32,953 nucleotides of DNA. Source: Bacteroidota bacterium. Lineage in GTDB: Bacteria > Bacteroidota > Bacteroidia > B-17B0 > Aurantibacillaceae. The notes below the pieces were generated by a model. It did no database searches. It was not told the DNA's origin and saw nothing but the letters and a program-made list of their open reading frames with translations. The DNA lies in contig JAHEYF010000042.1 in the NCBI GenBank assembly GCA_023251755.1, positions 1 through 32,953 of the forward strand. The letters run 5' to 3'. Both the position numbers and the translations under genes were made by a program. Shown piece after piece: positions 16,171-25,333 of this stretch; the stretch's first letter is position 1, and each line of letters opens with the position of its first letter.

Positions 16171-17605
16171 AGGCAAAACGGATAAGGGCTACCTGAAGTT
16201 GTTTGATGTGATTGCAAACATGAACGAGTACGATGAAGCGATGGTTGTAAAAAAAATTAAAAATTCAGCCTTTGCGGGGTACCTGCCCACAGCTAAAAAT
16301 CAATTGTTTCACTCCATTTTAAAAGCACTCAGGGGTTATTATGTTTCCGGTTCCATCGACCTGCAATTACAGGAAATTTTACAGGAAGTGGAATTGTTGC
16401 ACAACAAAGCGCTGATGGAATCGGGTTTAAGAATAATTGCAAAGGGAAAAAAGCTGGCCCTTGAAAGGGAACGCTTTGTGTTTTACCTGCAGTTTCTGGA
16501 TTGGGAGCAGCGTATAATTAGCAGCATCAATGCTATTACAAATACACATAAATATCTTTATGAAAAGAGTTTAAAAGAAAATTACAGGGCGATACGATTG
16601 TGCACAAATCTGCTTGAAAACAGGGAAATGAGTCATGAAGTAGTCTCGAATGTATTGCGGACAAACAGTTTTCATACAGATGAAAAACAACAAATCGTAA
16701 AAGCTGTTTTGGCCAGAAACCATGTAAATGAATTATCCGCAAGGGCGAAGATCATATTGCTGATGACCCAAAAATATATTTACGACAGGCTGAACGAGCC
16801 CCAAAAAGGTTATGAAACTTTGACCGCCCTGAACAAAATTTATGAAGACCACGCGTTTTTGCAAAAAGACCAGCAACAACGGTATTTCAACAGCCTGTAC
16901 CAAACTGCGCTGAAAGCCCTGGAGATCCATGAATTTTCAATAGCCGCTGACCTGATTCAAAAAGCCGAAAATGTTGTTGCCGGATTAAGTAATGACATGG
17001 TGTATTTAAAAACCAGGTTTAAAAGTCATGTGAACAATTTAGTGCTTTCCAACTACATTGTAAGTGGATCTGTACCTGAAAAAAGCATAGAAATAAATAA
17101 AATTGAAACAGGAATGCCCCTGCTGAAAAAAAATTTTAATGAACTCTGGATACATACTATCAACTTAATTTCATACTCGCAGTTTACAAGTGGGGATTAT
17201 AAAAAAGCAAGGAAGAACTATTACGATTTAATCAATGAAACGGAGAGCAAATTATCGGAAACAAATTTATTTAAGCTTAAACTCCTGCTTATCATCGCTC
17301 ATTACGAGCTGAACGATACTGATTTAATGGAACATTCAATTAAATCGTTTTTAAAATCATTAAGTAAAAAGGAAGGTGATTTTTCATTTGAGCTGCAGCT
17401 GCTTGGTTTTTTAAAAGGCTTAATTGGCAGGGAAAGTAAAAGTGAAAAAACAGACCACTTTAAAAAATTCGGACAATCTGCACTAATATGCGGCTTAAAT
17501 ATTAAGCCCATGGAATTTAACTACCCGGTTTGGATAGAAAGTAAGATCAAACATGTAACGATGAACGAAGTGTTTAAAGAAAACAAAAACCGGCTCTCAA
17601 AATAA
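16082..17605 (+). CDS. Uncharacterised helical-repeat protein, 507 aa, member 1 of a duplicated family
   Basis: I do not recognise a named function. The protein has no signal peptide or membrane segment and looks almost entirely helical, with TPR-like spacing of aromatic and Ala residues (for example NEPQKGYETLTALNKIYED near 238-256). The N-terminus MSSSKELFKLIQSLSKTEKAYFKK is shared with the paralogue at 27082, as are GYLPTAKNQLFHSILKALRG near 66-85, SIDLQLQEILQE near 91-102 and a WEQ motif near 145-147. Similar proteins of about 500 aa with this opening are, to my knowledge, common hypothetical proteins in Bacteroidota. A cytoplasmic scaffold or regulatory role is only a guess. It is divergent from the O-acetylation cassette and 327 bases upstream of the first large surface protein. 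Confidence 0.85.
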   Translation: MSSSKELFKLIQSLSKTEKAYFKKQSSFGTGKTDKGYLKLFDVIANMNEYDEAMVVKKIKNSAFAGYLPTAKNQLFHSILKALRGYYVSGSIDLQLQEILQEVELLHNKALMESGLRIIAKGKKLALERERFVFYLQFLDWEQRIISSINAITNTHKYLYEKSLKENYRAIRLCTNLLENREMSHEVVSNVLRTNSFHTDEKQQIVKAVLARNHVNELSARAKIILLMTQKYIYDRLNEPQKGYETLTALNKIYEDHAFLQKDQQQRYFNSLYQTALKALEIHEFSIAADLIQKAENVVAGLSNDMVYLKTRFKSHVNNLVLSNYIVSGSVPEKSIEINKIETGMPLLKKNFNELWIHTINLISYSQFTSGDYKKARKNYYDLINETESKLSETNLFKLKLLLIIAHYELNDTDLMEHSIKSFLKSLSKKEGDFSFELQLLGFLKGLIGRESKSEKTDHFKKFGQSALICGLNIKPMEFNYPVWIESKIKHVTMNEVFKENKNRLSK

Positions 17606-17932
17606 GCAGTTGCAGCCTTCCTGTGTCTAAATAAATTGCCCGCACTCCTACGGTTGAAATTTCATTCGGAATAAGCCGAATCTATTATGAATAAAGGGAT
17701 GTAAGGTATATGCCTGCGTATTGAGATTTAAGGCGCTGACAATTTCAGTGTTTACAAATGCTTTTCTGACTATTATCTTAGTCCCGTTAACTACTCCCCC
17801 CTTTTTTATCGCACTGAAAATTTATAGATAATCCATTTAAAGGTTCACCTGTACTTAATACCTTTTTATTGAATTATTGTAAAACATGGAAGTGAAATAC
17901 AGGTGTTCAAACCAGGATCAAATTATACACGT
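17606..17932. other. Non-coding gap between the 507-aa gene and the first surface-protein gene
   Basis: No ORF with coding character was found. A small stem-loop ATTCGG-AATAAG-CCGAAT lies at 17664-17681, 56 bases past the upstream stop, without a T-tract. AATTTCAGTG (17741-17750) and CACTGAAAATTT (17812-17823) form a spaced imperfect inverted repeat. The region presumably contains the promoter of the surface-protein operon, but no TAnnTTTG box was found. Confidence 0.4.
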
Positions 17933-20900
17933 ATGGAACTAAAAAAAATAAGGGCTTTATTTCTTTTGTATTTATTTGTGGGCTTGTCTTATACTTTAAA
18001 GGCTCAATGGACCTGGGTAAAAGGGAGCAATCAAACAAATGCAACGGCGGTTTATGGAACACAGGGTAATCCGGCTTCTACCAATACACCTGATGCTATG
18101 TATGCACCTGACTGGTGGAGTGACCAGCAGGGAAATACCTGGGTGTATTCCAATTCTCACCCTGGTTATGGCGTTGATTATTTATGGAAGTACAACAGCA
18201 CTACCAATATGTGGACATGGCTACGCGGAACAGGAAGTTTTTCAGGCGCAGTTTATGGGGTTCAGGGAGTGGCATCGCCTTCTAACGAACCTGGCGGTGG
18301 TACATTTCAGGGAGCCACCTGGCTGGATTTGAATGGCGATTTGTGGTTATTTGGAGGCAATGGCTTTGATGCGGGGGATGCCATGTGGCGATATACTGTT
18401 GCAACAAATGAATGGACCTGGATGTCTGGTTCAAATGCAACGGGCCCTATTGCTCCGGTTTTTGGAATAAAAAATGTTATTGCACCAACGAATACACCGG
18501 GTACCAGGCAGGAAACATCGGTTACCTGGACTGATGCAAGTGGAAATTTCTGGATGATTGGAGGGGTGAATCAAACAGGGTCCGTTGCATACGCAGATGC
18601 ATGGATGTATGATGTGACTGTACTTCAATGGGTGTGGAAAGGAGGATCGAATGTTCCAAATGTTCCGCCGGTTTATGGAATACAGGGAACCCCCTCCTTA
18701 GCCAATCATCCAATGCCGGGCCATGTATATGGGTCATGGGTGGATGCAGCCGGTAATTGTTATTTTTTTGGAGGAATGAATTACCCTGTGCCAAATGGCT
18801 GCTCAGCCATTATGTGGAAATACGATCCTGTACTAAATCAGTTTACATGGGTAAGTGGCAGCACTGTAAACGATGCACCTGGCCATTATGGGACTAAATG
18901 TGTACCCGCCATAAATAACTACCCTTCGGCAAGGGCCGAAAACAGGTATGCCACCAAGGATGCCTGTGGAAACTTCTGGCTGTTTGGAGGGGGCGATAAT
19001 GATTTATGGAAATACAAACCAGGCACCAACGAATGGACCTGGGTAAGCGGCGGTGTCCAGCAGGGAAATTCGTCTTCTTATGGTACTATTGGAATCTCTT
19101 CTCCCGGTAACATGCCTCCTCCAAGATTTGGTGGAATTATGGCCTTTAACAAAGGAATTTATATTGGACTTGGGGCTTCGGCAATTGCATCTGCATCAAA
19201 CGGGATTGATTCATACAACGATGTCTGGAAATATGCCCCACAACCTATTGCTGCCTTCACTTCAGCCCCATCTCCAGGTAGTTGCGGTATACAATTTACC
19301 GACCAAAGTACCCCTGAATGCGGAGGAGATTTACAAAGCTGGCACTGGGATTTTGGCGATGGTACAACAGCCATTCAACAAAACCCCCTTCATCAATACA
19401 GCAGCAGTGGTAATTTTAATGTTACCTTAATCGTTACCAATTGTCTGGATATAACAGACACCATACAACATTCCGTGCAAGCCACTGCTCCTTTTACAAG
19501 TATTGTCACAAGTACATCCAGTGCCTGTACCGCTGCTTCCGGATCGGCAACAGTTACAGTAAGCCCCCCCGGTAATTACACCTACTCCTGGTCTCCGGTT
19601 GGAGGCAATTCCTCAATAGCCTCCAATCTGGGCCCGGGAACCTATATTGTACACATCATCGATGTTACAAGCGGCTGTGGACGAAGCGACACCGTTGTTA
19701 TTGCATCAACTTCACTTGTAACATTAACAAGTTCTTTTGTGAACCCCGGCTGCACAAGCCCGGGAACAGCTACGGTAATTCCTTCGGGAGGAGCAGTCCC
19801 TTATACTTATTTATGGAGCAATGCACAAACAACTCAAACAGCCACCGGCCTTTCAAATGGTACTTATTCCTGCATTGTGACTGATGCCAATGGTTGCAGC
19901 AGTACAACAAGTGTTGTATTAACCGGTTCCAATATGCCGGCTGCAACAATAAGCTGTACCCCGGCCCTGTGTTATGGTTCAAACAGTGGGAGCCTAAGCG
20001 CAGTTATTAGTGGCGGAACGGCCCCTTATACATATTTGTGGAGTAATTCCCAAACAACAGCCTCCATTACCAATTTAGCAGCTGGAAGCTACAACCTGAA
20101 TGTTACAGATGCCAATGGTTGCATAACAATAGCGACTGCAACTGTGGTACAACCGGCCAAATTAATTTTAACACCAACTGTTGTTGCGACAAGCTGTGGA
20201 CTAAACAATGGAAGCGCAACAGTAACAGTCAGTGGAGGAACACCGGTTTACACGTACTTATGGCAACCCGGGTTATTGAATACTGCCACCATCAACAACC
20301 TCTCTGCCGGAACCTATACCCTGATTGTAAGTGATGTCAATACCTGTACTGATACCTTGCTAACAATCATTGGTTCAAGCCTTCCTGTTCAGGCCACCTT
20401 TAGCAGCACAGCCACCAAGGGTTGTGCGCCCCTGTGTGTAATATTTACCAACAACACTGTTCCGGCGGGTACTTCATCTGCCTGGAGTTTTGGTGATGGG
20501 AGTACTTCATCCGCCAATCCTACTACGCATTGTTATAATTCACCAGGAACGTACAATGTTTCTTTAACAGCCGGTTCTCAGGGCTGTTCCAATACACTCA
20601 CCTTGAATAACTTTATAACAGTTTCGACCGTACCGCACAGTGTTTTTACATATTTAACTTATGGAGGAGGTGACTTTGATTTCATAGATCAGTCAATCGG
20701 GGCAGCCCAATGGCTCTGGTGTTTTGGTGGTAATACCTCCTCCAACTTACAAAACCCTTCTCATAGTTATAGTACTGAGCAGGAAAACATTCACAATTTA
20801 GTTAGTCTGGTGGTATGGGATGCAGCAGGCCTGTGCAAAGACTCCTCTTCCCTGTTGATAGACATCCATGATTTCACCCTCTTTGTTCCCAATACCATCA

Positions 20901-21145
20901 GCCCCAACAACGACGGGCTCAACGATGTTTTTAGCCCGAAAGGAACGGGTATAAAGGCTATGGAATTTTCGGTGTACGACCGCTGGGGTTTATTGCTTTA
21001 CAAAGGCGATTCACTAAACAGCGGATGGGACGGGACTTTTAAAGGAGAAAAAGTACAGGAAGATACTTATGTGTATATTTTATTCGCAACCGATTTTTCG
21101 AATGTAGAACACAGAAAGTCTGGAATTGTAAATGTTATAAAGTAA
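17933..21145 (+). CDS. Large secreted surface protein: propeller-like repeats, PKD and SprB repeats, T9SS type B sorting domain (paralogue 1)
   Basis: The ATG at 17933 gives 1070 aa with a signal peptide ending LKAQ at 25; a GTG ten codons upstream is less likely. Residues about 26-430 are Kelch-like repeats with recurring WTWVSGS, VYGTQG and DLWKYxPxTNEWTW words, which suggests a beta-propeller. A PKD domain (about 435-520) has WHWDFGDGT. Four SprB-like repeats (about 520-820) share words such as YTYLWSN and GTYSCIVTDANGC. Two more PKD-like domains run to about 985; the last has CFGGN instead of SFGDN. The C-terminus (about 985-1070) has ISPNNDGLNDVF and YDRWG and matches the gliding-motility-associated type B sorting signal. 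It should be secreted by T9SS and fixed at the surface, probably as an adhesin. Its tandem paralogue follows 51 bases later. Confidence 0.93.
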   Translation: MELKKIRALFLLYLFVGLSYTLKAQWTWVKGSNQTNATAVYGTQGNPASTNTPDAMYAPDWWSDQQGNTWVYSNSHPGYGVDYLWKYNSTTNMWTWLRGTGSFSGAVYGVQGVASPSNEPGGGTFQGATWLDLNGDLWLFGGNGFDAGDAMWRYTVATNEWTWMSGSNATGPIAPVFGIKNVIAPTNTPGTRQETSVTWTDASGNFWMIGGVNQTGSVAYADAWMYDVTVLQWVWKGGSNVPNVPPVYGIQGTPSLANHPMPGHVYGSWVDAAGNCYFFGGMNYPVPNGCSAIMWKYDPVLNQFTWVSGSTVNDAPGHYGTKCVPAINNYPSARAENRYATKDACGNFWLFGGGDNDLWKYKPGTNEWTWVSGGVQQGNSSSYGTIGISSPGNMPPPRFGGIMAFNKGIYIGLGASAIASASNGIDSYNDVWKYAPQPIAAFTSAPSPGSCGIQFTDQSTPECGGDLQSWHWDFGDGTTAIQQNPLHQYSSSGNFNVTLIVTNCLDITDTIQHSVQATAPFTSIVTSTSSACTAASGSATVTVSPPGNYTYSWSPVGGNSSIASNLGPGTYIVHIIDVTSGCGRSDTVVIASTSLVTLTSSFVNPGCTSPGTATVIPSGGAVPYTYLWSNAQTTQTATGLSNGTYSCIVTDANGCSSTTSVVLTGSNMPAATISCTPALCYGSNSGSLSAVISGGTAPYTYLWSNSQTTASITNLAAGSYNLNVTDANGCITIATATVVQPAKLILTPTVVATSCGLNNGSATVTVSGGTPVYTYLWQPGLLNTATINNLSAGTYTLIVSDVNTCTDTLLTIIGSSLPVQATFSSTATKGCAPLCVIFTNNTVPAGTSSAWSFGDGSTSSANPTTHCYNSPGTYNVSLTAGSQGCSNTLTLNNFITVSTVPHSVFTYLTYGGGDFDFIDQSIGAAQWLWCFGGNTSSNLQNPSHSYSTEQENIHNLVSLVVWDAAGLCKDSSSLLIDIHDFTLFVPNTISPNNDGLNDVFSPKGTGIKAMEFSVYDRWGLLLYKGDSLNSGWDGTFKGEKVQEDTYVYILFATDFSNVEHRKSGIVNVIK

Positions 21146-21196
21146 CCCGGCTGTTTTTTGAATTTTATGGTGCTATTAAAAATTTTAAAAAATAAC

Positions 21197-24100
21197 ATGA
21201 GCGCACTTTTAAAAACAAACATCAATAAAATAAAATGGAGGCAAATTTCTCCTGGTGATTTATGTCTGCTTTGTTCAATTTTGTGTCTGCTTTGTACTTC
21301 CCGGCTCCTGGCCCAATGGACCTGGATACATGGAGATCAATCAAATGCGATTGCAGTCTATGGTACTATGGGAATTGCTGCTCCCGGAAATAAACCCGGT
21401 GAAACGTATGCCACACCAAGATGGAACGATGCACAAGGAAATATTTGGATATTTTCCGGAGCCGGCCCAGCGATTTTAAACAATAACATTTGGAAATACA
21501 ACACCGGCACTAATACCTGGACCTGGATAAGAGGAAATGGAAACTCCAATGGCACTATAAATTACGGTGTGCAAGGGGTTCCTTCGACGCTAAACGACCC
21601 AGGGGGCTGTCAATTGCAAGGTACAACATGGACGGATTTAAACGGCGATTTGTGGTTGTTGGGGGGTGCTGTCAGTACCGGAGGGAATGATTGTTTGTGG
21701 CGCTATACAATATCAACAAACGAATGGACCTGGATGAATGGTTCGCAGACTGGGTTTTCAGCTGTTTTTGGAACCCTGAATGTGCCCTCAGTAACTAATT
21801 CACCCGGTTTTATGAATGAGCATACCGTCACCTGGACGGACGCAAGCGGTAATCTGTGGCTGCTTTGTGGGCCTTTTACCAGTGCTGCCTGGATGTATAA
21901 CATGAGTATTCATCAATGGGTATGGAAAGGGGGGCCAAATACTTATAGCCCTCCTGTGTACGGTACAAAAGGAGTGGCTGCGGCAAGCAATACTCCGGGC
22001 GCCAGGTATTGTTATGGATCATGGTTGGATGCGGCAGGGAATTGTTATTTTTATGGAGGTCTAAATGGTGCGAGTTTAAGTGGAACGGATACCTACAATG
22101 ATTTATGGAAATATGACCCTGTCACTAATTTATTCACCTGGGTGAGCGGAAACAATGTACCGAATACCAATGGTAATTACGGAACCAAATGCATTCCATC
22201 TGTTAACAATTACCCTTCTGCAAGGTACGAAAACAGAGCTGTCACTAAAGATCACTGTGGAAACTTCTGGATGTTTTCAGGTGTCGGAGGTTCAGTTGGT
22301 AACAATGCAAATGATTTATGGAAATACAAACCTTCTACCAACGAATGGACCTGGGTAAGTGGAAGTCAATCTTTGAATTCAGGATCTTATGGTACTCTTG
22401 GTATTCCTTCCGCATCCAATATACCACCAACAATCTTTGGCGGAGTGGCCGGATTTAACAAGGGATTAATTTTTGGACTTGGGTTGGCGGTTCCAGGTTC
22501 GAATGCCTTATGGCGCTATGATCCACCACCTGTTGCAGCCTTTTCTCCGTTAATATCCGCAGCAAGTTGTGCCATCCAGTTCACCGACCAAAGTACTCCC
22601 GAATGTGGAGGCGATTTACAAAGTTGGCGCTGGGATTTTGGAGACGGAACAATATCTACTCTTCAAAATCCAAGTCATCAGTATAACAGCAGCGGTAATT
22701 TTAATGTTACACTTATTGTTACCAATTGCCTGGATATAACAGACACTATTCAACATTCCGTGCAAGCCACTGCTCCTTTTACAAGTAGTATCACAAGTAC
22801 ATCCAGTGCCTGTACGTCCGCTTCCGGCACAGCAACAGTTACAGTAAGCCCTTCCGGTAATTACACCTACTCCTGGAGTCCGGTGGGAGGCAATTCCTCA
22901 ATAGCCTCCAATCTGGGTCCGGGAACCTATATTGTACACATTACCGATGCGACAAGTGGTTGTGGTCGAACCGACAGCGTTATAATTGTTCCAATGGCCA
23001 CTGTTAGCTTAAGCAGTTCTTTTGTGAATCCAAGCTGTACAAATCCGGGAACAGCTACGGTAATTCCTTCCGGCGGTACAGCCCCGTATACCTATTTATG
23101 GAATAATGCACAGACTACGCAGACAGCTACAGGGCTTTCCAATGGAGTTTATTCCTGTGTAGTTACCGATGCTAATGGTTGCAGTGGTACCACAAGTGTA
23201 ACACTGAGCAATTCCAACATGCCGGTGGTAAATTTTAATTATACTCCTCCTCTGTGTTATGGTTCCGGCAATGGTGCTGTAAGTGCAGTTGTAAGCGGAG
23301 GTACAAGCCCATATTCCTATTTATGGAGTACAACACAAACAACAGCCGGCATTACGAATGTAGCCGCCGGAAGCTATAACCTGACTGTTACCGATGCCAA
23401 TGGCTGCACAACAACAGCGACTGCAACTGTGGTACAGCCAGCCAAATTAAATTTAACACCAACTGTTGTTGGCACAAGTTGTGGATTAAACAACGGAAGT
23501 GCCATCATAGCAGTAGCTGGGGGAACAGCAGCCTATAGTTATTTATGGAACCCAGGGTCATTAACTACAAATTCCATCAATAGCCTGCCTGCAGGAACCT
23601 ATACTGTTGTAGTAAGCGATGTGCATTCCTGTAAAGATTCTGTAGCTGTAAACATTAGTTCAAGTAACGGAACCAAGGCATCTTTTAATTATTCAACTAA
23701 CAAAGGTTGCGCTCCAGCATGCATAAAGTTTAACAATACTTCTGTTCCCACAGGAACATCTTCCTCCTGGAATTTCGGCGACGGGGCGGTTTCATCCCTC
23801 AACCCTGTGGTACATTGTTATAATTCACCCGGAATTTATACCGTCTCTTTAACAACCGTTTCTCAGGGCTGTTCCGATGTTCTCACTTTAAATAACCTCA
23901 TACAGATTTCAGCCGTGCCGCGCAGTGCTTTTACTTATTTAACTTATGGAGGAGGTGACTTTGATTTCATAGATCAGTCAATCGGTGCAGCCCAATGGCT
24001 CTGGTCTTTTGGAGACAACACCTCCTCCAACTTACAAAATCCCTCTCATAGTTATAGTACTGAGCAGGAAAATATTCACAATTTAGTTAGTCTGGTGGTA

Positions 24101-24430
24101 TGGGATGCAACAGGCCTGTGCAAAGACTCCTCTTCCCTGTTGATAGACATCCATGATTTCACCCTCTTTGTTCCCAATACCATCAGCCCCAACAACGACG
24201 GGCTCAACGATGTTTTTAGCCCGAAAGGAACGGGTATAAAGTCCATGGAATTTTCTGTGTACGACCGCTGGGGTTTATTGCTGTTCAAAGGCGATTCATT
24301 AAACAGCGGATGGGACGGGACTTTTAAAGGAGAAAAAGTACAGGAAGACACCTATGTATATATTTTAATTGCAACGGATTACTCCGGCAGACAACAAAGG
24401 AAATCAGGCATCCTTAATGTGATTCGCTGA
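21197..24430 (+). CDS. Large secreted surface protein, same architecture with T9SS type B sorting domain (paralogue 2)
   Basis: I chose the ATG at 21197 (1077 aa); earlier candidates are a TTG at 21158 and an ATG at 21167. The signal sequence is long, with a Cys/Leu-rich hydrophobic core ending LLAQ near residue 39. Domain order equals that of its upstream neighbour: propeller-like repeats (about 40-440), PKD (WRWDFGDGT), four SprB-like repeats, two PKD-like domains and the type B tail with ISPNNDGLNDVF. Here the last PKD keeps the canonical WSFGDN. Similarity to the neighbour is patchy: the tail and the end of the first PKD are almost identical in DNA, while the propeller region and second PKD differ widely. 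It is probably co-transcribed with its paralogue and with the WG-repeat gene 22 bases downstream. Confidence 0.93.
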   Translation: MSALLKTNINKIKWRQISPGDLCLLCSILCLLCTSRLLAQWTWIHGDQSNAIAVYGTMGIAAPGNKPGETYATPRWNDAQGNIWIFSGAGPAILNNNIWKYNTGTNTWTWIRGNGNSNGTINYGVQGVPSTLNDPGGCQLQGTTWTDLNGDLWLLGGAVSTGGNDCLWRYTISTNEWTWMNGSQTGFSAVFGTLNVPSVTNSPGFMNEHTVTWTDASGNLWLLCGPFTSAAWMYNMSIHQWVWKGGPNTYSPPVYGTKGVAAASNTPGARYCYGSWLDAAGNCYFYGGLNGASLSGTDTYNDLWKYDPVTNLFTWVSGNNVPNTNGNYGTKCIPSVNNYPSARYENRAVTKDHCGNFWMFSGVGGSVGNNANDLWKYKPSTNEWTWVSGSQSLNSGSYGTLGIPSASNIPPTIFGGVAGFNKGLIFGLGLAVPGSNALWRYDPPPVAAFSPLISAASCAIQFTDQSTPECGGDLQSWRWDFGDGTISTLQNPSHQYNSSGNFNVTLIVTNCLDITDTIQHSVQATAPFTSSITSTSSACTSASGTATVTVSPSGNYTYSWSPVGGNSSIASNLGPGTYIVHITDATSGCGRTDSVIIVPMATVSLSSSFVNPSCTNPGTATVIPSGGTAPYTYLWNNAQTTQTATGLSNGVYSCVVTDANGCSGTTSVTLSNSNMPVVNFNYTPPLCYGSGNGAVSAVVSGGTSPYSYLWSTTQTTAGITNVAAGSYNLTVTDANGCTTTATATVVQPAKLNLTPTVVGTSCGLNNGSAIIAVAGGTAAYSYLWNPGSLTTNSINSLPAGTYTVVVSDVHSCKDSVAVNISSSNGTKASFNYSTNKGCAPACIKFNNTSVPTGTSSSWNFGDGAVSSLNPVVHCYNSPGIYTVSLTTVSQGCSDVLTLNNLIQISAVPRSAFTYLTYGGGDFDFIDQSIGAAQWLWSFGDNTSSNLQNPSHSYSTEQENIHNLVSLVVWDATGLCKDSSSLLIDIHDFTLFVPNTISPNNDGLNDVFSPKGTGIKSMEFSVYDRWGLLLFKGDSLNSGWDGTFKGEKVQEDTYVYILIATDYSGRQQRKSGILNVIR

Positions 24431-24452
24431 GTAAACCACAAAAACAAAAAAT

Positions 24453-25160
24453 ATGAAAACAATAACAAAATGCATCTTACTCTTGGTAGTATTGAGTTTG
24501 CAAAAAATACAGGCGCAGGAGCCGGAACGTTTTTATTCTTCGGGTAAGTGTGCCTACAGGGATAAGTTGAGCCAACAAATTATAGTGAACCCCGGTACTT
24601 ACGAGGCGGGAAGTGAATTTACGGATGGAATTGCCCTTGTGGTAAAAGACAGAAAAAGAGGGTATATCAACAACACCGGGAAAGTTGTAATACCCTTTGA
24701 ATACGACGACGCTTCTTCGTTTCACGACGGGCTGGCGGCGGTTTCCAAAGGCGGGTTGTACGGTTACATCAATCGCAAAGGCGAAGTTATTATTCCCATT
24801 AAATATGAACTATGTTTTGATTTCACTGAAGGTCTGGCCCGGGTAAAATCAAATGGCCTGTATGGTTATATCCGGCCCGATGGTGCTTTTGCCATTGATT
24901 TAAAATACAGCAACGCGCTAAATTTTAATGAAGAACTGGCGGCTGTTTGTGAAAACGGAAAATGGGGCTTCATCAACACAAAGGGAGAATTTGTTATTCA
25001 GCCTCAATATGAATCAGCCGGAAACTTCAGTAAAGGAGAAGCAAGGGTTATTCAGAACAAAGAACAATTTATTATTAATCCCAATGGAAAAAAATTAAGG
25101 AAAATTGAATCCGAAGAAGAACGGGAAAAAAAAGAAAGAAAGAGAGGAAGCAAAAAATAA
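24453..25160 (+). CDS. Exported WG-repeat protein
   Basis: This is a 235-aa protein with a signal peptide ending KIQAQ near 22. From about residue 50 on, four to five WG (KWG) repeats of roughly 46 residues follow, with words such as YGYINRKGEVIIPIKYE and KWGFINTKGEFVIQPQYE. The C-terminus is a highly charged Glu/Arg/Lys tail. WG repeats probably form beta-strand units used for binding; no enzymatic function is known. It starts 22 bases after the second large surface protein, so it likely belongs to that operon. No T9SS tail is visible, so it may stay in the periplasm. Confidence 0.88.
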   Translation: MKTITKCILLLVVLSLQKIQAQEPERFYSSGKCAYRDKLSQQIIVNPGTYEAGSEFTDGIALVVKDRKRGYINNTGKVVIPFEYDDASSFHDGLAAVSKGGLYGYINRKGEVIIPIKYELCFDFTEGLARVKSNGLYGYIRPDGAFAIDLKYSNALNFNEELAAVCENGKWGFINTKGEFVIQPQYESAGNFSKGEARVIQNKEQFIINPNGKKLRKIESEEEREKKERKRGSKK

Positions 25161-25333
25161 AAGTTTCTGAAAGGCAATTCATCACCACGCTGTTGTATAC
25201 TTTATTTATAGCCCAATTACCTAACAGGTAGGCTTAGCCCATACATCCCCAATTTCCTCCCCATTCATTACCTCCCCTGAAGCTGTTACAGTTATCAAGA
25301 ATTGTAAAATATAAATTTTTAATATCATGTATT

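Noticed and set aside
17903..17932. GTG start for the first large surface protein
   Set aside because: The ten added residues precede a normal signal peptide that starts at the ATG at 17933; nothing supports the extension.
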